From Verrucomicrobiota bacterium (lineage in GTDB: Bacteria > Verrucomicrobiota > Verrucomicrobiia > Opitutales > Seribacteraceae), in NCBI GenBank assembly GCA_030830145.1, contig JAURNO010000310.1, positions 1 through 6,281 on the forward strand: DNA of 6,281 bases, read 5' to 3'. Shown here one piece after another: positions 1 through 6,281 of this stretch. The notes below the pieces were generated by a model, which saw only the letters and a list, made by a program, of their open reading frames with translations, had not been told where the DNA came from and searched no databases. The first letter of the stretch is position 1. Each line of letters starts with the position of its first letter. Position numbers and translations under genes: made by a program.

Positions 1-1
1 C

Positions 2-811
2 GAGCAGGACGGCATTTCACCCGAGGACTTTCTCGCCCGGAGAATGAATGCATACCAAGCGTACTACGAATTCATGCCCCTGCGCAGAAGATCCTTCCCG
101 CAGGGCCCGGACATGACGCTTTACCGCAAATGCAAGTTCGGCCGATTGGCCGACTTCTTCGTCTTGGACACCCGTCAGTACCGAACCGACCAGCCCAATG
201 GGGACAGGCAGAAACCAATGACCGGAAAGGTCTTCGATCCGCAGGCCACGATGCTTGGGAGAAAGCAGGAAAACTGGTTGATGAGTGGTTTGCTCGATTC
301 CACCTCCACTTGGAACGTCCTCGCCCAGCAGGTCATGATGGCGGCTCTCAACCGGGGAGACGACAAGGGAGAACGTTACTCCATGGACCAGTGGCCCGGC
401 TACGAAGTGAGCAGACGCAGGCTGCTGCGCTTCTTCCACGAGCGGAAAATCCCCAATCCCGTGGTTCTGACCGGCGACATCCACCTCAACTGGGTCAACA
501 ACCTGCAATTAGACTTCAAGGATCCCAAGTCCCCCCTCGTTGGTACGGAGTGGGTGGGAACTTCCATGTCCTCCTCCGGGAACGGTGGAAACTTCATCCC
601 CGAGTATGAGCGGGCGGCCAAGCAGAACGACTTCGTCCAGTGGTACAACTCGAACCGCGGATACGTCAGTTGCGAACTGACGCCCAAGGAATGGAAAACC
701 TATTTCAGGGCCACCCCTTTCGTCACGAAGAAAGGGTCACCCATGGAAACCAAGGCCGTCTTCATGATCGAGGAAGGAAAGCCCGGAGCTCATCGCGTGT
801 CCGAAGCCTGA
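2..811 (+). CDS. PhoD-like alkaline phosphatase / phosphodiesterase, C-terminal part (5' end outside window)
   Basis: The reading frame is open from base 2, so the gene starts before the window; 269 residues are visible against roughly 500 for the family, and the stop is TGA at 809-811. Family-typical blocks appear in order. An RRMNAYQAYYEFMPLR segment lies near the left edge, followed by FGRLADFFVLDTRQYRTDQP, then WNVLAQQVMMA, then NPVVLTGDIHLNW, then TEWVGTSMSSSG, and RGYVSCELTPKEW near the C-terminus. In the metallophosphatase fold of PhoD the Asp and His of the GDxH motif bind the active-site metals (D298 and H300 in Bacillus subtilis PhoD, from memory), and both are present here. The missing N-terminal half would carry the remaining metal ligands and an export signal, usually Tat. 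PhoD enzymes hydrolyse phosphomonoesters and diesters outside the cytoplasm to release phosphate. The gene is followed by the structured spacer 812-928. The family call is secure; substrate and export route cannot be read here. Confidence 0.93.
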   Translation, partial: EQDGISPEDFLARRMNAYQAYYEFMPLRRRSFPQGPDMTLYRKCKFGRLADFFVLDTRQYRTDQPNGDRQKPMTGKVFDPQATMLGRKQENWLMSGLLDSTSTWNVLAQQVMMAALNRGDDKGERYSMDQWPGYEVSRRRLLRFFHERKIPNPVVLTGDIHLNWVNNLQLDFKDPKSPLVGTEWVGTSMSSSGNGGNFIPEYERAAKQNDFVQWYNSNRGYVSCELTPKEWKTYFRATPFVTKKGSPMETKAVFMIEEGKPGAHRVSEA

Positions 812-860
812 GACGGGGTCGCGACCCGTCCGCATTCCAAAAAACAATCGGAATGCCGAC
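812..860. repeat. Composite inverted repeat: palindrome plus long stem-loop sharing one arm
   Basis: Immediately after the PhoD stop, GGGTCGCGACCC (816-827) is a perfect 12-base palindrome, extended by GAC/GTC (812-814 with 828-830) around a bulged G. It is followed by an 11-bp stem (828-838 with 850-860) with a single C-C mismatch and an 11-base A-rich loop (839-849). The GTC at 828-830 can pair in either structure, so the two compete at that point. No T-run follows 860, so it is not a textbook intrinsic terminator on the plus strand. It may still end PhoD transcription, stabilise the 3' end, or belong to a dispersed REP-like intergenic family. The base pairing is read directly; the role is unknown. 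Confidence 0.7.
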
Positions 861-880
861 CTACATTTGATTTGCAGAGA

Positions 881-901
881 AAGGGGGAAATGGTACCCCT
901 T
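881..901 (+). repeat. Short stem-loop in the leader of the DUF3500 gene
   Basis: AAGGGG (881-886) can pair with CCCCTT (896-901) across a 9-base loop. It lies 27 bases before the ATG at 929 and includes the only purine-rich run in the leader, which sits too far upstream and too deep in the stem to act as a normal ribosome binding site. Together with the two dyads at 812-860, most of the 117-base spacer can fold. It could be a leader control element or chance; there is no sequence match to a riboswitch class I know. Confidence 0.4.
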
Positions 902-928
902 GTAAAACCCACCTAAACCAATGCTCTT

Positions 929-1963
<1,035 letters not shown>

Positions 1964-1984
1964 GGGCCTCCCTGTCAGCTTGAC

Positions 1985-2653
1985 CTACTTTCCGTCCGCC
2001 TTGAGTTCTTGGCCGGTCTTGCCTCCGTACCTTTTAAGTAAGGTTACCGTTTCGGCGGAGCCACCTTCGATGGCCTGATCAAGAGGGGTTTCGCCTTCGT
2101 GGTCCCGGGCGTTGATTTCGGCCCCCTCGGCAACCAGGATGGCAACGATCTTTTTGTAATCCGGGTTTGGATCGGCCCCAAGATCCTGAGCCTCTTGCCC
2201 GAATCGACGAATCACCGGCCCCCAAGCTGCCCGATGCAGGGGAGTGTGCCCCCAAGACGGATTCGTCAAGTTGACTCGAGCTCCTTTACGCAGCAGAAAC
2301 TTGACGACTTCCACCTGAGCTTGCTCGGCCGCAAGGTGAAGAGGCGTACCCCAAGAAGGATCGATGGGATTCAATTCGGCTCCTTTTGAGATCAACAGTT
2401 GGACCATTTCAAGATCGCCCAAAAAAGCCGCCCAATGCAAGGGGGTGTATTCAAGTCTTTTTCCTCCATAAAAAACCTCGGCCGCCCGGGAGGATTCGGT
2501 GGCATTGACGTCGGAACCGGAGTCCAGCAATTCCTTGACCCGTTCCGTGTTGCCATTGCGTACCGCATAATGAATCTGCGTCGAACAGCCTGCAAAGGCA
2601 AAAACTGCAGTGATTAAAAGGATGAGTCGATTCATTTGGGTTGTCTTTTTCAT
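1985..2653 (-). CDS. Ankyrin-repeat lipoprotein
   Basis: This 222-residue protein starts with a lysine-rich head and hydrophobic segment ending in the lipobox-like FAGC, so Cys23 is the likely lipidated residue; the Phe at -3 is less usual than Leu. Ser24 follows it, which in enterobacteria would favour the outer membrane. The mature part is almost entirely ankyrin repeats: about 26-51, 69-97, 102-131, 136-181 and a degenerate last one at 188-211, with the TPLHxAA core clear at 70-76, 103-109 and 137-143. Repeat 1 is separated from repeat 2 by a 17-residue insertion, and repeat 4 carries an insertion of similar length (about 150-166). Repeats 3 and 4 are each preceded by a PSWG motif. Ankyrin repeats bind proteins; the partner is unknown. 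The start lies 7 bases after the sulfatase stop, implying one transcript, with no Shine-Dalgarno sequence in the gap. Met7 is an alternative start that would still leave a short signal peptide. The stop is TAG. Confidence 0.88.
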   Translation of the reverse strand: MKKTTQMNRLILLITAVFAFAGCSTQIHYAVRNGNTERVKELLDSGSDVNATESSRAAEVFYGGKRLEYTPLHWAAFLGDLEMVQLLISKGAELNPIDPSWGTPLHLAAEQAQVEVVKFLLRKGARVNLTNPSWGHTPLHRAAWGPVIRRFGQEAQDLGADPNPDYKKIVAILVAEGAEINARDHEGETPLDQAIEGGSAETVTLLKRYGGKTGQELKADGK

Positions 2654-2660
2654 GGCAAGC

Positions 2661-4043
2661 TTAGTTCTTCTTTTTCCCGATCCACAAAGTCGGCTTATAA
2701 GCCTCCTCCCCCTCCACGCCCGGGCGGGGAATGAGAGTACGGGGGTTCTTGGACACCCCCACGGGTCGGGAATTCTTCTTCAAGTCCTTTTCGAACTCGG
2801 CCGCATAGCCTTTGAGCCGCTTGACCACCCCCGGGCGCTCGGACGCATAGTTCTTGGTTTCCGCCAAGTTCTCCTCGAGGTTGTGGAGGGGGCCCTTGAG
2901 AAAGAGCTTCCATGGCCCCGAGCGGACCGCCCGCAAATTGTTGCTGGCATTATAAAAAAATCGGTCATGCGGAGTCTCGGCCCCTGCCTTGCCCAAATAC
3001 AAATCACTTACCACTTTCCCGTCGATCACCCGGTCGGCGGGAACCTTGCCCCCTGCCCACTTCGCAAAGGTGGGGAGTAAATCCATCGCGCTCGTCATCT
3101 CCTTACAGGTCGAACCCGCCGGTATGGTCCCCGGCCACCAGGCCACAGTCGGCCCGCGGAATCCGCCTTCCCACATGGAACCCTTTCCTCCACGTAACGG
3201 ACCGCTGCTCAGTCCACCGGCTCCCCCATTGTCCGAAGTGAAAAGCACGAAGGTATCCTTCTCGATGCCCGCCTTGCGGACCGCATCGAGAATCTGTCCC
3301 GCGCTCCAGTCGCACTCCTCCACCTGGGCCTCCTCGACGGTCTTGGCCTTAGCCATGAACTCAGGCCTCGCCTTGCGCGGACCGTGCACGAAAGCATGGG
3401 GGACGTAGCAGAAGAAAGGCTTGTCCTTGTTCTTCTCGATAAACTTGACCGCTTCCACTGTAAAAAGCCTGCACAAGTCGGCCTGGCCATCCATGTCCTT
3501 GACTTGGTCGATCACCTTGGTCCCACGCAAGATCGGCAAGTGGGGAAACTTCCAACGCTTCAATCCAACCCACATATCGTTCGAATATGGTATGCCATAA
3601 TACTCGTCGAAGCCCTGAGAGGTGGGTAGAAACTCCGGTTGGTCGCCCAGATGCCACTTTCCGAAGCAACCCGTCGCGTAGCCCGCGTCCTTGAGCATCT
3701 CCGCTATGGTGACCTCCTGGGGGTGGAGCCCGTGCGGATCGCCCGGAAAGAGCACGACGTGTCCGGACCCCTTGCCCAGACCGACCCGCCTCGGATAACT
3801 CCCCGTCATAAGAGCCGCCCGTGAAGGGGTGCAGACCGAGGAAGCCAGGTAAAAGGAAGTGAGCTTCATTCCCTCCTTGGCCATTCGATCCAAATGAGGA
3901 GTCTCGTTCTTCTTCGATCCGAACGGACCGATGTCCCCATACCCCATGTCATCGATGAAGATCACGATGAAGTTCGGCTTTCTCGCTTCGGCCAATGGAC
4001 ACAGAGCCATCAAGAGGGCAAGAAGAGCAGGGTAAATTTTCAT
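2661..4043 (-). CDS. Secreted type I (formylglycine) sulfatase, arylsulfatase A-like
   Basis: This 460-residue enzyme hydrolyses sulfate esters and belongs to the alkaline phosphatase superfamily (S1 sulfatases). A signal peptide (MKIYP to AEA, residues 1-20) precedes NFIVIFIDDMGYGD, where D31 and D32 are the expected calcium ligands. The signature CTPSR has Cys71 as the residue converted to formylglycine, with R75 beside it. Also visible are GKWHLG (K129, H131), VPHAF (H216), SDNGG (D271, N272) and RGGKGSMWEGG (K287), so all the usual active-site positions appear filled. The segment LPTSQGFDEYYGIPYSNDM resembles the arylsulfatase A branch, but the natural substrate, perhaps a sulfated polysaccharide or lipid, cannot be told. 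The frame stays open back to 4199, but the extra 52 residues look non-coding. The ATG at 4043 is preceded by AGGA at an 8-base gap and begins the signal peptide directly. No maturation enzyme is encoded in the window. The ankyrin lipoprotein gene follows 7 bases after the TAA stop. Confidence 0.95.
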   Translation of the reverse strand: MKIYPALLALLMALCPLAEARKPNFIVIFIDDMGYGDIGPFGSKKNETPHLDRMAKEGMKLTSFYLASSVCTPSRAALMTGSYPRRVGLGKGSGHVVLFPGDPHGLHPQEVTIAEMLKDAGYATGCFGKWHLGDQPEFLPTSQGFDEYYGIPYSNDMWVGLKRWKFPHLPILRGTKVIDQVKDMDGQADLCRLFTVEAVKFIEKNKDKPFFCYVPHAFVHGPRKARPEFMAKAKTVEEAQVEECDWSAGQILDAVRKAGIEKDTFVLFTSDNGGAGGLSSGPLRGGKGSMWEGGFRGPTVAWWPGTIPAGSTCKEMTSAMDLLPTFAKWAGGKVPADRVIDGKVVSDLYLGKAGAETPHDRFFYNASNNLRAVRSGPWKLFLKGPLHNLEENLAETKNYASERPGVVKRLKGYAAEFEKDLKKNSRPVGVSKNPRTLIPRPGVEGEEAYKPTLWIGKKKN

Positions 4044-4204
4044 GGTTCCGATCCTAAGCGAGGTTTCGTCCCTTGCGCAAGTTCCGTAAACAGGTCCCAA
4101 ACAAAACCTCGCCCGGCCTCGTGTTTTTCCTATTGTTTGGAAATGCCCGTTGTCTTTGCTTGCCCTCCTTACGCAGCCGCCTCGTCCAAGGCGGCTCACC
4201 CGTC
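4044..4204. promoter_or_regulatory. Divergent intergenic region between sulfatase and EamA transporter genes
   Basis: These 161 bases separate two genes that start back to back, so they must hold promoters for both directions or be read through from elsewhere. I could not pick a convincing -35/-10 pair on either strand. On the minus strand AGGA followed by 8 bases precedes the sulfatase ATG. On the plus strand no Shine-Dalgarno sequence is well placed for the GTG at 4205; the closest purine-rich run is inside the hairpin at 4175-4196. Frames that stay open through this region give peptides without recognisable features and are treated as non-coding. Confidence 0.5.
4175..4196 (+). promoter_or_regulatory. 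Perfect 8-bp hairpin just upstream of the EamA start codon
   Basis: AGCCGCCT (4175-4182) pairs perfectly with AGGCGGCT (4189-4196) across a 6-base loop. The stem is GC-rich and ends 8 bases before the proposed GTG start at 4205. The 3' arm contains the only G-rich run near the start, so folding would hide any weak ribosome-binding contact there. It may tune translation of the transporter or act as part of a terminator-like leader; there is no T-run after it. The pairing is seen directly; the function is inferred. Confidence 0.45.
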
Positions 4205-5080
4205 GTGAAGGTTCAGGCCAACTTGCTCCTCCTGCTCACCTCCGTAATCTGGGGATTCGGGTTCATCGCCCAGCGTCTCGGAATGGACCATATCGGGCCC
4301 TACTCCTTCAACGTCTTCCGCTTTTTGCTCGGTGCCCTCTCCCTCGTCCCGCTCGTCTATTTCCTTGGACGCAAAAAAACGGGCGTTTCCAAAGCGGGCA
4401 AACCCTTTTGGATCATCGGCGGGTTGGCCGGTCTCGTCCTCTTCGGTGGAGCCACCCTCCAGCAAGTCGGTCTGCTTTACACCACCGCGGGCAAGGCGGG
4501 CTTCATCACCGGCCTGTACCTTGTGATCGTGCCGTTGATCGGTTTTTGCCTGCGCCAGAAAATCGACAAGCTCACCCTAGCGGGTGCTCTGATCGCCACC
4601 TACGGGCTCTATTTGCTAAGCATCACCGAAGGCTTCAACATTGGCCAGGGGGATAGCCTCGTTTTGATCGGTGCCTTCTTCTGGGCCGTGCACGTACAAG
4701 TGGTGGGCTATGCCGCGAAGTACAAACTCGACGCCCTCAAGCTGGCCATCCTGCAATATCTAATCTGCGCCGGGCTCATCCTTATTCTCGCTCTCTTTCT
4801 TGAGGAATTCTCCGTGCAAGCCGCCCTCGACGCCTCAGGGGCCATCCTCTATGCCGGGCTCGTCTCGGTCGGGGTGGCCTACACCCTTCAGATCGTAGCC
4901 CAAAAACACGTCGACCCCAGCCGGGCGGCCATCCTCCTGAGCCTCGAAGCCGTCTTCGCCGTTCTCGCCGGTTGGCTTATGCTCGACGAACTGCTCAACT
5001 CACGCGAATCCTGGGGCTGCCTCCTCATGTTCGCGGGCATGATGCTCTCGCAAATGCCGGGCTTGGGGAAAAAGGAGTAA
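4205..5080 (+). CDS. EamA/DMT superfamily permease
   Basis: This 291-residue inner-membrane protein has the ten-helix layout of the drug/metabolite transporter superfamily. Hydrophobic segments lie at about residues 5-23, 33-53, 70-88, 95-114, 124-141, 150-170, 179-199, 208-229, 241-262 and 267-284. They form two EamA repeats (about 5-140 and 150-284). Family-like motifs are the N-terminal ANLLLLLTSVIWGFGFIAQR, the TTAGKAGFITGLY segment in the fourth helix, and SLEAVFAVLAGWLMLDE near the end of the second repeat. These carriers export or import amino acids, nucleotides, sugars or other metabolites, and sequence alone does not give the substrate. The GTG at 4205 is chosen because it places a short polar head directly before helix 1. 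The frame runs open to a TTG at 4073, but that stretch does not look like protein, and the next ATG (4283) would remove helix 1. The stop lies 3 bases from the convergent photolyase stop. Confidence 0.9.
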   Translation: MKVQANLLLLLTSVIWGFGFIAQRLGMDHIGPYSFNVFRFLLGALSLVPLVYFLGRKKTGVSKAGKPFWIIGGLAGLVLFGGATLQQVGLLYTTAGKAGFITGLYLVIVPLIGFCLRQKIDKLTLAGALIATYGLYLLSITEGFNIGQGDSLVLIGAFFWAVHVQVVGYAAKYKLDALKLAILQYLICAGLILILALFLEEFSVQAALDASGAILYAGLVSVGVAYTLQIVAQKHVDPSRAAILLSLEAVFAVLAGWLMLDELLNSRESWGCLLMFAGMMLSQMPGLGKKE

Positions 5081-5083
5081 GGG

Positions 5084-6281
5084 TTAAGAAGGGTTTTCGA
5101 ACGCGCCCAACCAAAGCTTCCGAAAGCTTCCGTCCGGGTCGTAGATCTCGGCTTGCTTGGGCAGGTTGAAAGCCCGGTTGGGACGGGGATCGTTCCCCAC
5201 GCCGCCCAAATAAGCCCAGTTGCCGTAGTTGCTGCACGGATCGAAATCAATCAGATTACGCTCGAAAAAACGGGCCCCGTCCAACCAACTCTGTCCCAAC
5301 TCGTGGATTAAGTAAGAGGCGACGTTTTGCCTGCCCCGGTTGCTCATCCATCCGGTCAGTACGAGTTCGACCATGTTGGCGTTTACGAAGTCGTCTTGGG
5401 TTTGGCCAAGTCTCCAGTTCTTGAGCTTCAAGGAATCACGCTGCGAATCATAGGTCCCCTCCCCCTTGATCCCGCCCTCGATAAAAAGTCGATGCCCGAA
5501 CTTGCGCCCCACGAAACGAAAGAACTCGCGCCAAAGAAGCTCGAAAAAGAGCCAATAGGTGCTCTCGTTGGCCACCCGTTCTTCCTCGTACTTCTTGATC
5601 TCCCAATAGATTTGCACGGCGGACAAGCAGCCATTGGCCAGCCAGGGCGACAACTTGGATGAATAATCAGCCCCCACCAACCCGTTACGCGTTTCCTTGT
5701 AGCGTTGAAGGCAATCGCTCTCCCAAATCCATTCGGTCATCCAATTCCAAGCCTCCTCCTCTCCGCCCCGAAAACCCAGAACCGCCCGTTCGTCTTCCAT
5801 GGGATCTTCCAAGCCAACATCGGAAAGCGCGGGCAGTTCGGTTTCCGTTTCGAAGGAACAGGTAAGTTCGTCCGGTTCGGGAATAAGACTTCGCACCTTC
5901 AGGTTCTTTTCGATTTTCCGCCGGAAGGAGGAAAAGGTGTTTGGCAACTCCTCCAGGGCAAAGGGCAAGTCCTCCTCCTCGAACAATCCCTTCCCCTCGG
6001 TCAAAACCAGGTTGATCTTCTTTGCCAAGGCCCGCTCCTCGGATACTTCTTCATGAGCATCCTCCTTCTGAGCATAACAGGTTTGGGCTCCATACCGATT
6101 CATAAGATTAGGGATTTCCTCAAGGGCGCTCCCCCTCATAAACTCGATTGCCCCCCCCCGCTCGGTAATCTTTTCCCGCAGGGCACTCAGCGATTCGAGT
6201 TGAAACTGGGCCCGGAACGGACCCATTCGCTTGGGGTTCCAGGTACGCTCGTCTAAAACGTAAACGAACAAAACCTCCCCG
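5084..6281 (-). CDS. Cryptochrome DASH / photolyase-family flavoprotein (N-terminus outside window)
   Basis: The minus-strand frame is open to the right edge. The first visible residues, around LFVYVLDERTW, match a point about 30 residues into the photolyase N-terminal domain, so the true start is beyond 6281. Numbering from the TTG codon at 6271, the antenna domain is about 1-110. The FAD-binding domain follows, with YKETRNGLVGADYSSKLSPW (191-210), LANGCLS (211-217), STYWLFFELLWREFFRF (237-253), MSNRGRQNVASYL (309-321), and SNYGNWAYLGGVGNDPR then KQAEIYDPDG (347-381). The SNYGNW/GVGNDPR and KQAxxYDPDG pattern is characteristic of the DASH group, whose members bind FAD and usually an MTHF antenna and repair cyclobutane dimers, chiefly in single-stranded or looped DNA. 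W329 and W352 fit the two inner tryptophans of the electron-transfer chain; the outer one appears absent. A run of nine G lies within codons 38-41. Assignment to the photolyase/cryptochrome family is certain; DASH versus a close relative is likely. Confidence 0.94.
   Translation of the reverse strand, partial: GEVLFVYVLDERTWNPKRMGPFRAQFQLESLSALREKITERGGAIEFMRGSALEEIPNLMNRYGAQTCYAQKEDAHEEVSEERALAKKINLVLTEGKGLFEEEDLPFALEELPNTFSSFRRKIEKNLKVRSLIPEPDELTCSFETETELPALSDVGLEDPMEDERAVLGFRGGEEEAWNWMTEWIWESDCLQRYKETRNGLVGADYSSKLSPWLANGCLSAVQIYWEIKKYEEERVANESTYWLFFELLWREFFRFVGRKFGHRLFIEGGIKGEGTYDSQRDSLKLKNWRLGQTQDDFVNANMVELVLTGWMSNRGRQNVASYLIHELGQSWLDGARFFERNLIDFDPCSNYGNWAYLGGVGNDPRPNRAFNLPKQAEIYDPDGSFRKLWLGAFENPS
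5113..5132. repeat. Tandem duplication of a 10-base unit inside the photolyase 3' end
   Basis: AAAGCTTCCG occurs twice with no spacer (5113-5122 and 5123-5132). It lies about 30 bases past the transporter stop on the plus strand and codes for residues around SFRKLW of the photolyase on the minus strand. The two copies are read in different codon phases, so this is a DNA-level repeat and not a protein repeat. AAGCTT is self-complementary, so the pair could also form a 6-bp hairpin with a 4-base loop. It may be chance or a slippage product. Confidence 0.5.

Noticed and set aside
17..508. Long minus-strand open frame (163 codons) opposite the phosphatase gene
   Set aside because: It lies wholly antisense to a well-recognised PhoD domain and its translation shows no family motif, signal or repeat; it reflects codon bias of the real gene.
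866..906. Possible promoter for the DUF3500 gene (TTGATT at 867-872, TGTAAA at 901-906)
   Set aside because: The spacing between the two hexamers is 28 bases, far from the usual 16-18, and no better pair was found.
1964..1984. Possible terminator between the DUF3500 and ankyrin genes
   Set aside because: Only a 4-bp stem (AGGG/CCCT) with a 3-base loop and no T-run is present in the 21-base gap.
2610..3080. Plus-strand open frame of 156 codons across the ankyrin start and sulfatase 3' end
   Set aside because: It is antisense to two well-supported genes. Its hydrophobic start is only the complement of the sulfatase tail and lipoprotein head, and nothing in it resembles a known protein.
4044..4199. 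52-residue N-terminal extension of the sulfatase
   Set aside because: The extension is basic and without features, while the Met at 4043 begins a standard signal peptide with AGGA upstream.
4073..4204. 44-residue N-terminal extension of the EamA transporter starting at TTG
   Set aside because: The extension does not look like a membrane-protein head, and family members normally begin just before helix 1, as the GTG at 4205 does.

Overview
The window looks like an ordinary chromosomal stretch from a free-living, probably aquatic or marine bacterium of the Planctomycetota-Verrucomicrobiota-Chlamydiota group, most likely Verrucomicrobiota. This taxonomic guess rests on the combination of a secreted formylglycine-type sulfatase, a PhoD-type phosphatase and an exported DUF3500 protein, on the scarcity of Shine-Dalgarno sequences, and on moderately high GC by eye. 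It is an inference; no marker gene is present.

Layout, left to right. Bases 2-811 (+) are the C-terminal half of a PhoD-like alkaline phosphatase/phosphodiesterase cut by the left edge. Bases 812-928 are a 117-base spacer with three dyad symmetries in a row. Bases 929-1963 (+) encode an exported DUF3500 protein. Tail to tail with it, after 21 bases, is a minus-strand pair: a sulfatase (4043-2661) followed 7 bases later by an ankyrin-repeat lipoprotein (2653-1985). Bases 4044-4204 are a divergent promoter region that also holds an 8-bp hairpin next to the start of a plus-strand EamA/DMT transporter (4205-5080). Three bases after that transporter, converging on it, is the stop of a cryptochrome-DASH/photolyase gene (6281-5084, -), cut at its N-terminus by the right edge.

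How the genes fit together. Three products carry an export or lipoprotein signal: the DUF3500 protein, the sulfatase and the ankyrin lipoprotein. PhoD is normally exported too, but its N-terminus is not visible. The left two thirds therefore read as extracytoplasmic functions that release phosphate and sulfate from organic esters, plus one conserved protein of unknown function. The EamA transporter and photolyase are probably unrelated housekeeping or stress genes. The only convincing operon is sulfatase to ankyrin lipoprotein.

I see no CRISPR array, tRNA, rRNA, transposase, integrase or phage gene, and nothing resembling a defence island. The best candidates for something under-described are the structured spacer 812-928, the exported DUF3500 protein with its paired histidine and acidic motifs, the sulfatase/ankyrin-lipoprotein gene pair, and the altered electron-transfer and TGxP regions of the photolyase.
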